From assembly GCF_016863635.1 (NCBI RefSeq), contig NZ_BOPG01000094.1, positions 1-38,417 on the forward strand: a stretch of 38,417 nucleotides of DNA. Reading direction: 5' to 3'. The DNA comes from Virgisporangium aurantiacum. Lineage in GTDB: Bacteria; Actinomycetota; Actinomycetes; Mycobacteriales; Micromonosporaceae. A program made the position numbers and the translations under genes. The notes beneath the pieces are model-generated. The model ran no database searches. It worked only from the letters and a program-made list of their open reading frames with translations, and was not told the DNA's origin. This document shows positions 8,267-17,222 of this stretch, one piece after another. Numbering within the stretch: the first letter of the stretch is position 1; every line of letters starts with the position of its first letter.

Positions 8267-9544
8267 GTGGCGTTTCGCGACTTGGTTCCGGAGATCCGGC
8301 TCTCCGACACCGCCTTCGCTGCCCGGCATCGCGCCCTCCGTGTCATTCTCTGGCTGCACGTTCCACTGGTCGCCGGCGTCGCGGTGTTCAGCGGCGAGGG
8401 CACCACCGGCCACCACCGCTCGGTGCCGTGGGCGCTGGTGGTCCTGATCCTCCTGTGCGCGCTGATCGGTGACATGCCGCGGTCGCACCGCGGCCGGGCG
8501 ATCACGGTCAGCGTCGGCCTGCTGCTGGGCGCGTACGGCCTGGTGCATGCCGGCGGCGGCCTCACCGACCTGCACTTCCACTTCTTCGTGGTGCTGGCGC
8601 TGGTGGGCCTCTACCAGGACTGGCTGCCGTTCGCGGTCGCCGTCTCGACGGTCGCCTTCCACCACCTGGCGGTCGGCCTGGTCGCGCCCGATCAGGTCTT
8701 CTCCGACCCGAGAGCACAGGCACACCCGTTCTGGTGGGCGCTGCTGCACGCCGTCTTCGTCCTCGCCATGTGCGCCGCGCAGGTCGTCTACTGGCGGTTC
8801 GCGGCCGAGACCCAGGAGGAGACGGAGCGGGTGAAGGCCGAGGCGGCGCAGGTGGCGGAGCAGACGCTCCGTCAGGCGGCCGACGAGGCCAGCCGGCGGG
8901 AGGCGAACGCGGCCCAGTCGGCGGCCAGCGAACTGGAGCGCAGTTCCGGACTGGCCCGCGAACTGGAGCAGGTGCTCACGCGGGTGGCCGACACCGGCAA
9001 CCGGCTCGGATCCGAGGCCGGCGACGCGTTGCTCGCGTTCGAGACGACTCTCAGCGACGCCGGCACCACCGTCGCGAGCGGTACCGCCGAGATCGGCTCG
9101 GCCCTGGCGACCGCGAACCGGGCCGTCGAAGCGATCGACCATCTCGGCGCGGCCGTCGCCGACATCTCGAACATCGCCGGGCTCATCCAGGCGGTGGCCG
9201 ACCAGACCAACCTGCTGGCGCTGAACGCCACGATCGAGGCCGCCCGGGCCGGCGACATCGGCAAGGGCTTCGCGGTCGTCGCCGGCGAGGTCAAGGAGTT
9301 GGCGTCGCAGACGGCCAGCGCCACCGGACGCATCGAGACCACCGTCGAGGACGTGAAGAGACAGGCGTCGAACGTCACCGCGGCGGTGCGCGAGGTCAGC
9401 GAGCGGCTGGCGTCGGTGACCTCCCTGCAGGAGCACATCCGGCAGGTGATGGCGGAGCAGAGCGAGATGACCGCACGCACCCGTGACCTGGTGATCGCCG
9501 CGGCCCGGGAGGTCGCCGACTCCGCGGCCGCCGCACGCCAGTAG
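8267..9544 (+). CDS. Methyl-accepting chemotaxis-like protein with polytopic membrane sensor
   Basis: The 425-residue protein has an N-terminal half with about five or six hydrophobic segments and short loops instead of a periplasmic domain. One segment carries the histidine-rich motif DLHFHFFVVLALVGLYQDW, with further histidines in VAFHHLAVG; this suggests a buried metal, haem or small-molecule site. A helical linker follows (about 180-230), then the chemoreceptor signalling domain with the tip NLLALNATIEAARAGDIGKG. No HAMP domain is evident. The GTG start is supported by AAGGA six bases upstream and by direct entry into the family-like N-terminus. It is divergent from the other receptor and probably shares the regulatory gap 8119-8266. 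Confidence 0.88.
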   Translation: MAFRDLVPEIRLSDTAFAARHRALRVILWLHVPLVAGVAVFSGEGTTGHHRSVPWALVVLILLCALIGDMPRSHRGRAITVSVGLLLGAYGLVHAGGGLTDLHFHFFVVLALVGLYQDWLPFAVAVSTVAFHHLAVGLVAPDQVFSDPRAQAHPFWWALLHAVFVLAMCAAQVVYWRFAAETQEETERVKAEAAQVAEQTLRQAADEASRREANAAQSAASELERSSGLARELEQVLTRVADTGNRLGSEAGDALLAFETTLSDAGTTVASGTAEIGSALATANRAVEAIDHLGAAVADISNIAGLIQAVADQTNLLALNATIEAARAGDIGKGFAVVAGEVKELASQTASATGRIETTVEDVKRQASNVTAAVREVSERLASVTSLQEHIRQVMAEQSEMTARTRDLVIAAAREVADSAAAARQ

Positions 9545-9569
9545 GCGTCACGGCGCGTAGATTCGGGCA

Positions 9570-10589
9570 ATGTCCGTATCCACTATGGAACTCGGCGACG
9601 GCCTCACCGTCAGCCGCATCGGCTTCGGAGGCATGGCGCTCAGCGACGTCTACGGCGAGACCAACCCCGACGACGCGTTGCGCACCCTCCACCAGGCGGT
9701 CGACCGGGGTGTGACGTTCATCGACACGGCCGATGTCTACGGCGAACCGCGTCCCGGCACCGAGGGGCCCGCGGGCACCAACGAGGAGCTGATCGGCCGG
9801 CTGCTCGCCGACCGGCGCGACGAGGTCCAGCTCGCCACCAAGTTCGGCATCACCGGCGAGGTGACCGACGGGGTCGCCACCCGCGGCGACCGGGCCTACG
9901 TCCGGGCCGCCTGCGAGGCGTCGCTGCGGCGGCTCGGCACCGACGTCATCGATCTTTACTACATGCACCGGCGCCAGCTCGACCTCCCGATCGAGGAGAC
10001 GGTGGGCGCGATGGCCGAGCTCGTCGCGGCGGGCAAGGTCCGCCATCTCGGCCTGTCCGAGGTGACGGCGACCGAACTGCGCGCCGCCGCGGCCGTCCAC
10101 CCGATCGCCGCGATCCAGAGCGAGTGGAGCCTCTGGTCGCGCGACGTCGAGGCCCGCGTCGTGCCGGCGGCACGCGCGGCGGGCGCCGGGTTCGTTCCGT
10201 ACAGCCCGCTCGGACGCGGGTTCCTGACCGGCACGCTCACCCCGGAGCGGGTGGCCGGCGGCATGCTGCGCGACCACCCGCGGTTCACCGAGCACTTCGC
10301 GGCCAACCAGCGGGTCGTCGACCTCGTCCGCGAGGTCGGTGAGGAGACGGGTGCCAGCCCGGCACAGGTGGCGCTGGCCTGGCTCTACGCCCAGGGCGAG
10401 GCACTCGGGCTGCCGGTCGTGCCGATTCCGGGCACCCGGTCGGCGAAGCGGGTGAGCGAGAACGCCGGCGCCGTCGAGGTTCGGCTGACCGCCGAGCAGA
10501 AGGCGCGGCTGGACGGTGCCGCCGACCTCGTTCAGGGCGGCCGCAACCTCACCACCTCGGCCGACTGGATCTCCTCCGGCCGCGAATGA
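9570..10589 (+). CDS. Aldo/keto reductase
   Basis: This 339-residue NADP(H)-dependent oxidoreductase reduces aldehydes or ketones and has the aldo/keto reductase TIM barrel. The catalytic tetrad is visible: Asp52 and Tyr57 in FIDTADVYG, Lys91 in ATKFG, and His133 in LYYMHRR. The usual segment LVAAGKVRHLGLSE and the C-terminal cofactor-binding segment VVPIPGTRSAKRVSEN are also present. It belongs to the broad group of oxidoreductases annotated as general stress or 'Tas/IolS-like' reductases; the substrate is unknown. It lies 25 nt downstream of the polytopic receptor, but the function gives no obvious link. It ends at a strong convergent hairpin. Confidence 0.93.
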   Translation: MSVSTMELGDGLTVSRIGFGGMALSDVYGETNPDDALRTLHQAVDRGVTFIDTADVYGEPRPGTEGPAGTNEELIGRLLADRRDEVQLATKFGITGEVTDGVATRGDRAYVRAACEASLRRLGTDVIDLYYMHRRQLDLPIEETVGAMAELVAAGKVRHLGLSEVTATELRAAAAVHPIAAIQSEWSLWSRDVEARVVPAARAAGAGFVPYSPLGRGFLTGTLTPERVAGGMLRDHPRFTEHFAANQRVVDLVREVGEETGASPAQVALAWLYAQGEALGLPVVPIPGTRSAKRVSENAGAVEVRLTAEQKARLDGAADLVQGGRNLTTSADWISSGRE

Positions 10590-10607
10590 AACGCGAACAG
10601 ACCGCAG

Positions 10608-10646
10608 CGGCGCCGGCCGGTCGCTCATCGCGGCCGGCCGGCGCCG
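10608..10646. terminator. Bidirectional hairpin between convergent genes
   Basis: A perfect 12-bp GC-only inverted repeat (CGGCGCCGGCCG at 10608-10619 and its complement at 10635-10646) encloses a 15-nt loop. It sits in the 61-bp gap between the stops of the aldo/keto reductase and the convergent membrane protein gene, where a shared terminator is expected. There is no U-tract, which is usual in high-GC actinobacteria. Confidence 0.7.
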
Positions 10647-10650
10647 TGAA

Positions 10651-11775
10651 CTACCGGGTGGTGACGCCCAGCCAACCGAGATCGGGACCCGGTCCGACCT
10701 CGATCGCGGCGGCCGTGGCGAGCAGGTCGTCCCGGGACACGTCGGGAAGGACGCTGGACACCGTCAGCTTCAGGCCCGACGCGAGCTCGACCACGACGTA
10801 GACGTGCTGGAACGGCATCGGTTTGGGGCCCTCGATATCGCGGATCACGATGCGGGCCGGCCGGCCGGCGACGGTGATCGACTCGCCGCCGTCGGGGGCG
10901 TCGGTGCTGCGCCCGAGCCGCGCGTAGATTCCACGATCGGGATCCTGGCCGCCCTCCTTGACGTCCTTCTCGGACGTGGGCGGCGGGCTGGCCCCGGGGA
11001 TCTTGCCGTAAGCGGTGAGCTCCAGCTGCCACCGGTCGGCGGAGTCGCCGGCGAACTGTGCGAGCTTCGGCGCCATTCCGGTGGGCAGCCAACCGAACCT
11101 CATCGGCACCGCCACCTGACCCGGGTCCGGCTGCACCGAGCGCGCGATCCGCAGCAGGTCGGCGTCGGACACGCCGGCCTCGACGTTGTGGATGAAGATC
11201 ACCGTCTGCGGGTCGATCAACCAGTGCAGCGACGACTTGCCGTCACCCGGCGCGGGGCTCAGGCGGCCCGGCCTGCCGTTGATGTCGACCGCCTGCCCGT
11301 AGTCACCGAACTGGTCGGCACCGTTCTCCGCGTCGACGGCACCGAACTCCAGGCGGGAACCACCCATGTCGAAGCCGGCGCCCGCGTCGGACCGCTTCCA
11401 GAACCGCACCGGCCCGTCGTAGCCGAAGTCGGGCCCGAGTGGCACGCTGCGCGACCGCTCGGTCAGTCCGGCCGGCAGCCAGGTCGGCCGGTACCGCAGG
11501 CCGACCGCGGCCGGCGCCGCCGGGCCGGCCGACGCCGACGAGGACATTTCGGCGGCGGGGCCGGCGCCGCGCGGCGCGGGGGCGTCGTCGAGCGCGAGCA
11601 CCGGCACGGCGAACGCGGCGAGCGCCGCCGCGGCGACCAGGCCACCGGCCAGCGAGCCGTACCGGCGGCGGGTGCGGCGGGCGGCCCGGCGCGGCAGTGC
11701 GGCGCGCACCCGGTCCGGGTCGGGGGCGCGGTCGGCCTGGCGCTGCAGCGCCTCCCGCAACAGGTTGTCGGTCAT
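10651..11775 (-). CDS. Single-pass membrane protein coupled to a SigE-family sigma factor
   Basis: The 374-residue protein has a short positively charged cytoplasmic N-terminus (about 1-40, rich in Arg), one transmembrane helix (about 41-62) and a roughly 300-residue external region of unrecognised fold. The ATG overlaps the TGA of the upstream sigma factor gene (ATGA), so the two are translationally coupled. That position is the classic place of an anti-sigma factor, and the cytoplasmic segment contains LLREALQRQADRAPDPDRV, a type seen at the start of many actinobacterial SigE-partner proteins. No zinc-binding HxxxCxxC anti-sigma motif is present. The anti-sigma or signal-receptor role is an inference from context. 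The gene ends at the hairpin at 10608-10646. Confidence 0.85.
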   Translation of the reverse strand: MTDNLLREALQRQADRAPDPDRVRAALPRRAARRTRRRYGSLAGGLVAAAALAAFAVPVLALDDAPAPRGAGPAAEMSSSASAGPAAPAAVGLRYRPTWLPAGLTERSRSVPLGPDFGYDGPVRFWKRSDAGAGFDMGGSRLEFGAVDAENGADQFGDYGQAVDINGRPGRLSPAPGDGKSSLHWLIDPQTVIFIHNVEAGVSDADLLRIARSVQPDPGQVAVPMRFGWLPTGMAPKLAQFAGDSADRWQLELTAYGKIPGASPPPTSEKDVKEGGQDPDRGIYARLGRSTDAPDGGESITVAGRPARIVIRDIEGPKPMPFQHVYVVVELASGLKLTVSSVLPDVSRDDLLATAAAIEVGPGPDLGWLGVTTR

Positions 11776-12281
11776 GCCGGGTCTCCAAGGGTCGTGACGA
11801 GCGGAGCGGGCAACGACTTGCGCAGGGTTGCCAGGGCTCGCGAGATGAGACTGCGTACGGTGACCGACCGGCAGCCGAGCAGGTCAGCGATCTCCTCGTC
11901 GGGCAGGTCCTCGTAGAACCGCAGGGCGACGGCGGCCCGCTGCCGCGGCGGCAGCGCGGCGACCAGTCGCAGCACCGCGTCGCGGTCGTCCACCGCGGCC
12001 GACGGGTCGGCGGTGGGTGCCACGTGGAGGTCCAGGTGCTCCCACGCCAGCGGAACCACGCGCGCCGCCCGGCGACGCCGCCAGGACAGGAACTCGTTGA
12101 GGACCATCCGCTTCACGTAGCGCTCGGGAGCGTCCACCGCGCTGATCCGCGCCCAGCGGGCCTGTGCGCGCACCAGTACGTCCTGCGTGATGTCCTCGGC
12201 CAGGTACGCGTCGCAGGTCACCACGGTGGCGTAGCGCAGCAGCGCACCGAGCCGGAAGGCAACGAACTCGTCGAACGTCAC
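11772..12281 (-). CDS. SigE-family ECF RNA polymerase sigma factor
   Basis: This 169-residue two-domain sigma factor has region 2 at about residues 5-70, beginning FDEFVAFRLGALLRYATVVTCD with AEDITQDVLVRAQARW. Region 4 is at about 105-160, with LPPRQRAAVALRFYEDLPDEEIADLLGCRSVTVRSLISRALATLR, typical of the actinobacterial 'SigE family' (TIGR02983). The GTG at 12281 is chosen because AAGGTGG lies seven bases upstream and the length then fits the family; a GTG at 12329 would add 16 atypical residues. It is the first gene of a coupled pair with the membrane protein at 10651, and the pair probably responds to an envelope signal. Confidence 0.92.
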   Translation of the reverse strand: MTFDEFVAFRLGALLRYATVVTCDAYLAEDITQDVLVRAQARWARISAVDAPERYVKRMVLNEFLSWRRRRAARVVPLAWEHLDLHVAPTADPSAAVDDRDAVLRLVAALPPRQRAAVALRFYEDLPDEEIADLLGCRSVTVRSLISRALATLRKSLPAPLVTTLGDPA

Positions 12282-12367
12282 GGGCGGGCCACCTTCGAAG
12301 CCGGCTGATCGGTCCACTTCGAAACGCACCGACCCCGCCGGATTGTGGCAGCCGCGCCAGGATTTCT

Positions 12368-13321
12368 TCAGCTACCTCTTCGGCGACCGACCCACCAGGC
12401 GGGTCGCCAGGCCGGCTCGGGGACGCGCGGCAGGCTTTCGAGGTGGGTGATGACCGCCCGGAGCCCCGGGTGCGGACCCGTTGCGGGGAGGATGAGCGCG
12501 AGCGGGTACGCGATCACCGGGTCCACGAGGGGGATGCGGCGCAGGTCGTGGTTCGTCGGCCAGATGTAGCGGTCGCGCGACCCCACGAGCGTGGCGACGT
12601 CGGCGGACTCCGCGAGGGTGTCGAGGAGCACCTCGTCGCCGAAGTGCGGGCCGGCCGCGTCGACGCGGAGGTCGAACTCGGTGGCGAGCTGGTCGTAGAA
12701 CTCCGACCACTCGCTCCGGGGCGCGATGCCCGGCACCCAGATCCGGTGCCCGCTCAGCTGCGCCGGCGTCACCGTGCGCGCCGACGCGAGCGGATGCTTC
12801 GGCCCGACGAGAAGTTCCGACGGGGAGTCGAACGCGTGGATCATCCGCAGACCGCGTGGCAACCTGGCCGGGTCGGTGACGGTACGGAACGACGCGTCGA
12901 CGTCGCCCGCCTCGACGGCGGCGGCCGCCTGGCGCGGGTCGTTGACCCTGAGCGTCACCACGTCGAGGTCGGTTCCGGGATGCGACCGCCAGTAGTCGTG
13001 CAGCACCACCGCCTGCGCGCTCCGCAGGCCGAGAACGTCGATCCGCAGCGCCCGGGAGCCCGGCCGCACCGCGGCGACGGCGCGTTCGACACCCGAGACG
13101 ATGCCGCGCGCGTGCGGGAGAAACGCCTGACCGTCGACCGTCAGCTCGACCCCACGGGCGGTCCGGGTGAACAGCCGGACCGCGAGCTCACGCTCCAGCG
13201 TGGCGATCCGCTTGGAGACCGCCTGCTGCGTGACGCCCAGCTCGTCGGCCGCGTGTTGCAACTGCCCGAGCTCGGCCGCCCGCACGAACGATCGCAGCGC
13301 CTCGGTGTCCACCGCGGTCAT
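12368..13321 (-). CDS. LysR-family transcriptional regulator
   Basis: The 317-residue protein has the complete LysR architecture. The N-terminal winged helix is at residues 1-65, with FVRAAELGQLQHAADELGVTQQAVSKRIATLERELAVRLFTRTARGVELT. The effector-binding domain then runs to the C-terminus. LysR proteins usually activate a divergent gene; the divergent neighbour is the small zinc-ribbon membrane protein at 13393, with a 71-bp gap. The ATG at 13321 has almost no leader sequence distinguishable as a ribosome site, so translation may be leaderless. The ligand is unknown. Confidence 0.92.
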   Translation of the reverse strand: MTAVDTEALRSFVRAAELGQLQHAADELGVTQQAVSKRIATLERELAVRLFTRTARGVELTVDGQAFLPHARGIVSGVERAVAAVRPGSRALRIDVLGLRSAQAVVLHDYWRSHPGTDLDVVTLRVNDPRQAAAAVEAGDVDASFRTVTDPARLPRGLRMIHAFDSPSELLVGPKHPLASARTVTPAQLSGHRIWVPGIAPRSEWSEFYDQLATEFDLRVDAAGPHFGDEVLLDTLAESADVATLVGSRDRYIWPTNHDLRRIPLVDPVIAYPLALILPATGPHPGLRAVITHLESLPRVPEPAWRPAWWVGRRRGS

Positions 13322-13392
13322 GTTAAGTCATGCTCAAACCCTTGCGCCGCAGCCTTATGCGGTGCCGGTGCGTGGGAATACGCTCCCGATCC

Positions 13393-13788
13393 ATGCAACC
13401 CTGCCAACTGTGCGGAAGCACGCCGGCCACGAAAATCACCATCGGCGCATTGACCGGAATGGTGATCGCATTCCAGGTCCGCACGTTCCGGGGTTGGTTC
13501 TGCCGCAACTGCGGGCTCGCGGTCTACCGGCAGCAGACCGCGACGACCCTCAAGACGGGGTGGTGGAGCATCACCGGGCCGGCCGTCGTCCCGCTGTTCC
13601 TGCTGTTCAACCTCTTCTGGTGGGCGAAGATCACCCGCCTGGGCCCGCCGCTCCCGGCGCCGGGCGCCCGTCCGGCCGACCCGGGTAAGCCGCTGTTCCG
13701 CCGGCCGGTCGCGCTCATGCTCCTCATGGCGGTGCCGGTGGTTGTGGTGGCCGTGTCGTGCGTCGCGTTCGGGATGCTGGGTCTTTAG
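13393..13788 (+). CDS. Small membrane protein with N-terminal zinc ribbon
   Basis: The 131-residue protein begins with a zinc-ribbon-like pair of cysteine knuckles, CQLC (residues 4-7) and CRNC (about 38-41). Two hydrophobic helices follow (about 58-80 and 109-130), separated by a Pro-rich loop. This layout occurs in many uncharacterised actinobacterial membrane proteins. The ATG at 13393 places the first CxxC at the N-terminus; the open frame reaches back to 13330 but would overlap the promoter of the divergent LysR gene. The stop overlaps the convergent kinase gene by 4 bp. No function can be assigned. Confidence 0.75.
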   Translation: MQPCQLCGSTPATKITIGALTGMVIAFQVRTFRGWFCRNCGLAVYRQQTATTLKTGWWSITGPAVVPLFLLFNLFWWAKITRLGPPLPAPGARPADPGKPLFRRPVALMLLMAVPVVVVAVSCVAFGMLGL

Positions 13789-14708
13789 CGCCGCAGTGCG
13801 CGGGCGATGGCTCGGTCCGGCTCGGTGCTCCAGGCGGTGTCGCTGTTCTCGGCCTCCCACAACGCGTTCTGGAGGATGCGGGCCAGCGTCCAGCCGATCG
13901 CGCGCTGCCGGTCGAGCCCGAGGATCTCGGTCATCAGGTCGAAGCGCCGGCGAACGGCCCGCGGCACGTCCGCGGTGGCCACCACGTCGTCCCACCGGTT
14001 GTGCAGGGCGGCGAGCAGTTCGAAGCCCGGGTCACCGATCAGCGGCTTGGGATCGATCGCCAGCCACCGGTCCGGATCGTCGAGGGTGGCCAGGACGTTG
14101 TCGAAGTGCAGATCCCAGTGCAGCAACCGGTCACCGGGCTCGGCGACGAGGTCGGCCACCACGGCGGCGCAGGTGCCGATGAGGTGCCGCTCGTCCGGGT
14201 CGGCGACCGTGCCGAGGGCGTGCGGCACGCGGTCGAGCATGGCGGCGGCAACGTCGCCGAGCCGGCGGATGCCGGGCGGGGCGGGCACCGCGTGCAGGCC
14301 GGCCATGATCCCGGTGAGGATCCGCAACGCCGCCAGGTCGTCCCGGATCGCCCCGAGGGTACGGCCGGCGTCGAGCCGCTCCAACAGCATGGAGCCGGTG
14401 TCGGGGTCGTGCCGCAGCAGACCGACCGCGCCGTGCCCCCGCCATGCCCGCAGCGCCGCCGGTTCCCCGCCGGTCTCGTCGTCGACGGGCTGCAACTTCA
14501 ACACCGCCGGCGTCCCGTCGGCGCACCGCACCGGCAGGATGAGCGCGACCGCCCCGAACCCGGGCGGTCCGTCGAGCGTGAGCTGCCACCGCTCCAGGCA
14601 CGCCGCGGCAAGCCCGGGAAGCCCGTCGATCCAGCCCCGTCCGGCGGCACCGAAGAACTGCGCGTGCGAGGCCACCAACGCCTCGGGCACGACCACCCTC
14701 CCGGTCAT
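13785..14708 (-). CDS. Aminoglycoside phosphotransferase family kinase (APH(6)-like)
   Basis: This 307-residue kinase-like protein resembles streptomycin 6-phosphotransferases. The catalytic loop LLHWDLHFDNVL has the Brenner motif HxDxxxxN, and the metal-binding segment WLAIDPKPLIGDPGFELL follows. In the N-lobe, PAVLKLQP supplies the ATP-binding lysine, with an acidic partner in ETGGEPAALRAW. The ATG at 14708 is preferred over a GTG three codons upstream. Such enzymes can inactivate aminoglycosides, but the family also includes small-molecule kinases of unknown substrate, so resistance is not established. The gene is convergent with the zinc-ribbon protein and divergent from the c-di-GMP enzyme. 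Confidence 0.88.
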   Translation of the reverse strand: MTGRVVVPEALVASHAQFFGAAGRGWIDGLPGLAAACLERWQLTLDGPPGFGAVALILPVRCADGTPAVLKLQPVDDETGGEPAALRAWRGHGAVGLLRHDPDTGSMLLERLDAGRTLGAIRDDLAALRILTGIMAGLHAVPAPPGIRRLGDVAAAMLDRVPHALGTVADPDERHLIGTCAAVVADLVAEPGDRLLHWDLHFDNVLATLDDPDRWLAIDPKPLIGDPGFELLAALHNRWDDVVATADVPRAVRRRFDLMTEILGLDRQRAIGWTLARILQNALWEAENSDTAWSTEPDRAIARALRR

Positions 14709-14800
14709 GGCCGCCACGCTAGCAACCGGTTCTGCTCAACTGCCGTGGCCGACCGGCCGATCTGACCCAGAGCGGGAGGCCGAGGGTCGGACGGAGCGCG

Positions 14801-17218
14801 ATGAACGTACGGCACAAGCTGCTCGGCGGTTACCTGATCGTGGCCGCGATGCTGGCGGTGACCGGGTTGCTGGCGTGGCGGGCCGACGTGTCCTCCGCCG
14901 AGCGGGCGGCGGTGACCGAGGCCGTACAGGTGGCCCGGGGCATCGGGGCAGACGTCGCGCAGGGACTCGCGGCCGACACCGCCGGCGAGATGCCGGGGCC
15001 GCTGTACGACGATCCGGTGGCGCTCGACAACTACCTGCGGCGCCTGCACGACCTCCAGGACCGGGACGTCGTGGTGGTCGACCGCGACCAGCGGATCCTC
15101 GCCGACGCGGTGCCGGAGAACGTCGGAACCGTCTTCGATCACGACATGGCCGACGAGGTCGGCCGGACGATCCGCGACGGCCGCTCGCGCACGTTCATAG
15201 AGACCAGCGTCGACTACCCGGACGGCATCCGGCAGGTCGTCGTGACGCTGGTGGGTGCCGACGGAGAGACGCTCGGCGCGGTGATCCTGGAGTACACGCC
15301 CCTGTACGACCAGATGATGGCGGTCACCGCGCAGGCACAGCGACTCATCATCGTCTCCGGCAGCATCTGCACCGTTCTCGTGCTGCTGCTCGGCTGGGTG
15401 ATCGCCCGCTCCATCACCCGCCGGATCACGTCCCTGACGTCGGCGGTGGGCGACGTGCGCAACGGCGACTACAGCCGCCGGGTGCCGCTGGTCGGGCGCG
15501 ACGAGATCACCGGGCTGGGCATGGCGTTCAACGACATGGCCGCGCAACTGGAGACGTCGGCACAGGAGATCCTCGCCAAGGAGTACACCGACAGCATCCT
15601 GGCCAACGCCGGCGAGGGGATCTGCGGCGTCGACGCCGCGAACCGGATCACGTTCGTGAACGCGGCCGCCGCCCGGCTCACCGGGCTGCCCGTCGAGGAA
15701 CTGCTGCACCAGGACGTGGCCACGCTGCTGCCGGAGGCCGGCGGGGCGGAGGCACCGGCCTCCGGATCCCGCGAAAGCGCGCTGGTCCGCCCCGACGGGA
15801 CCTCGGTACGCGTCGCGTACATCATCAGCCCCATCACCAAGAAGGGCCGCCGGATCGGGGCCGTCATCGTGCTGCGCGACGTCACCCGGCAGCGCGCGCT
15901 GGAGCACGACCTGCGCCACCAGGCACTCCACGACGGGCTGACCGGCCTGCCCAACCGTAAGTTGTTCGTCGACCGGCTCGAACACGCGATGACGAAGGCC
16001 CGGACGACCGGTGAACGGATCGCGGTCCTGTTCCTCGACCTCGACGGCTTCAAGCGCGTCAACGACGGCCTCGGCCACGACGCCGGTGACACCCTGCTGC
16101 GGGAGGCCGCCGGCCGCCTCCGTGCGGTGCTGCGTCCGCACGACACGGTGGCGCGCCAGGGCGGTGACGAGTTCGCCGCGCTGCTGGAGGGCGCCGACGA
16201 CGCCACCGTCGACCGGCTCGCCCAGGAGTGCCTGGACACGCTCGCCGCGCCGTTCCGGCTCAGCGGGCGCGACGTGAACGTGACGGTCAGCATCGGCGTC
16301 GTGTCCGACGCGAGCCGGTACACCGACGCGGACGAGGCGATCCGCAACGCCGACATGGCCATGTACGCGGCCAAGGGTCAGGGCAAGGCCCGCTTCAAGC
16401 TGTTCGAGTCGACGATGCACGAACGGCTGGTGGAACGCATCGACCGGGAGGCGCGGCTGCGCGACGCCGTGCCCGGTGGCGAACTGCGCCTGCACCTCCA
16501 GCCGGTCGTCGACCTGGTCGACCGGCGGATGCGCGGGGTCGAGGCGCTGGTGCGGTGGGAGGATCCGGAGCTCGGCCTCCTGCCACCGGCGGCGTTCATC
16601 CCGCTGGCCGAGGAGACCGGCCTGGTTGTGGACATCGACCGGTGGGTCCTGGTCGAGGCGTGCCGGACCCTGCGGAACTGGCGCGACCGCGCACCGGACA
16701 CGGCGCCGAGCTGGATCAGCGTCAACATCTCGGCCGCACACCTGGAACTGCCGGACCTCACCGACCACGTGGCGCAGGCCCTGGCCGCGAGCGGACTGCC
16801 GGCGGACTGCCTCGTGCTGGAGGTCACCGAGACGGTCCTGATGAGCGACATCGCGGTCAGCTCCACCCGGTTGGAACAGCTGCGACGGCTCGGTGTCCGG
16901 ATCGCGATCGACGACTTCGGCACCGGCTACTCGTCGCTCGGTTACCTACGCGACATCCCCGTCGACGTCCTGAAGATCGACCGCTCCTTCATCACCGGTC
17001 TCGTCGACAGCACCCGGCAACGCGATCTGGTCACGGCGGTCGTTCAGCTCGGGCACACGCTGGGCCTGCGGGTGGTGGTCGAGGGGGTCGAGGACGAGGC
17101 GCAGCTCGCCGTGCTGGTCGCGATCGGCTGCCGGCTCGCGCAGGGCTACCACCTGGGCCGGCCCGAGCTGGCTGAGTCGCTCGCCGGACGGATGGCCACG
17201 GCGACGGTGCTCGTCTGA
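14801..17218 (+). CDS. Membrane-bound HAMP-PAS-GGDEF-EAL cyclic di-GMP enzyme
   Basis: The 805-residue protein makes and/or degrades c-di-GMP. The order is: transmembrane helix 1 (about 8-26), external sensor (about 27-180), transmembrane helix 2 (about 182-204), HAMP (about 205-255), PAS (about 262-365), GGDEF (about 370-535) and EAL (about 555-800). The cyclase site GGDEF (454-458) is intact, and the RPHD inhibitory site (445-448) stands the standard five residues before it. The phosphodiesterase motifs EALVRW (581), DDFGTGYSS (704), KIDRSF (725) and EGVE (761) are all present, so both activities look possible. A GGAG sequence precedes the ATG. Membrane sensing plus PAS suggests control by an external ligand and a cytoplasmic cofactor. 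Confidence 0.95.
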   Translation: MNVRHKLLGGYLIVAAMLAVTGLLAWRADVSSAERAAVTEAVQVARGIGADVAQGLAADTAGEMPGPLYDDPVALDNYLRRLHDLQDRDVVVVDRDQRILADAVPENVGTVFDHDMADEVGRTIRDGRSRTFIETSVDYPDGIRQVVVTLVGADGETLGAVILEYTPLYDQMMAVTAQAQRLIIVSGSICTVLVLLLGWVIARSITRRITSLTSAVGDVRNGDYSRRVPLVGRDEITGLGMAFNDMAAQLETSAQEILAKEYTDSILANAGEGICGVDAANRITFVNAAAARLTGLPVEELLHQDVATLLPEAGGAEAPASGSRESALVRPDGTSVRVAYIISPITKKGRRIGAVIVLRDVTRQRALEHDLRHQALHDGLTGLPNRKLFVDRLEHAMTKARTTGERIAVLFLDLDGFKRVNDGLGHDAGDTLLREAAGRLRAVLRPHDTVARQGGDEFAALLEGADDATVDRLAQECLDTLAAPFRLSGRDVNVTVSIGVVSDASRYTDADEAIRNADMAMYAAKGQGKARFKLFESTMHERLVERIDREARLRDAVPGGELRLHLQPVVDLVDRRMRGVEALVRWEDPELGLLPPAAFIPLAEETGLVVDIDRWVLVEACRTLRNWRDRAPDTAPSWISVNISAAHLELPDLTDHVAQALAASGLPADCLVLEVTETVLMSDIAVSSTRLEQLRRLGVRIAIDDFGTGYSSLGYLRDIPVDVLKIDRSFITGLVDSTRQRDLVTAVVQLGHTLGLRVVVEGVEDEAQLAVLVAIGCRLAQGYHLGRPELAESLAGRMATATVLV

Positions 17219-17222
17219 GCAC

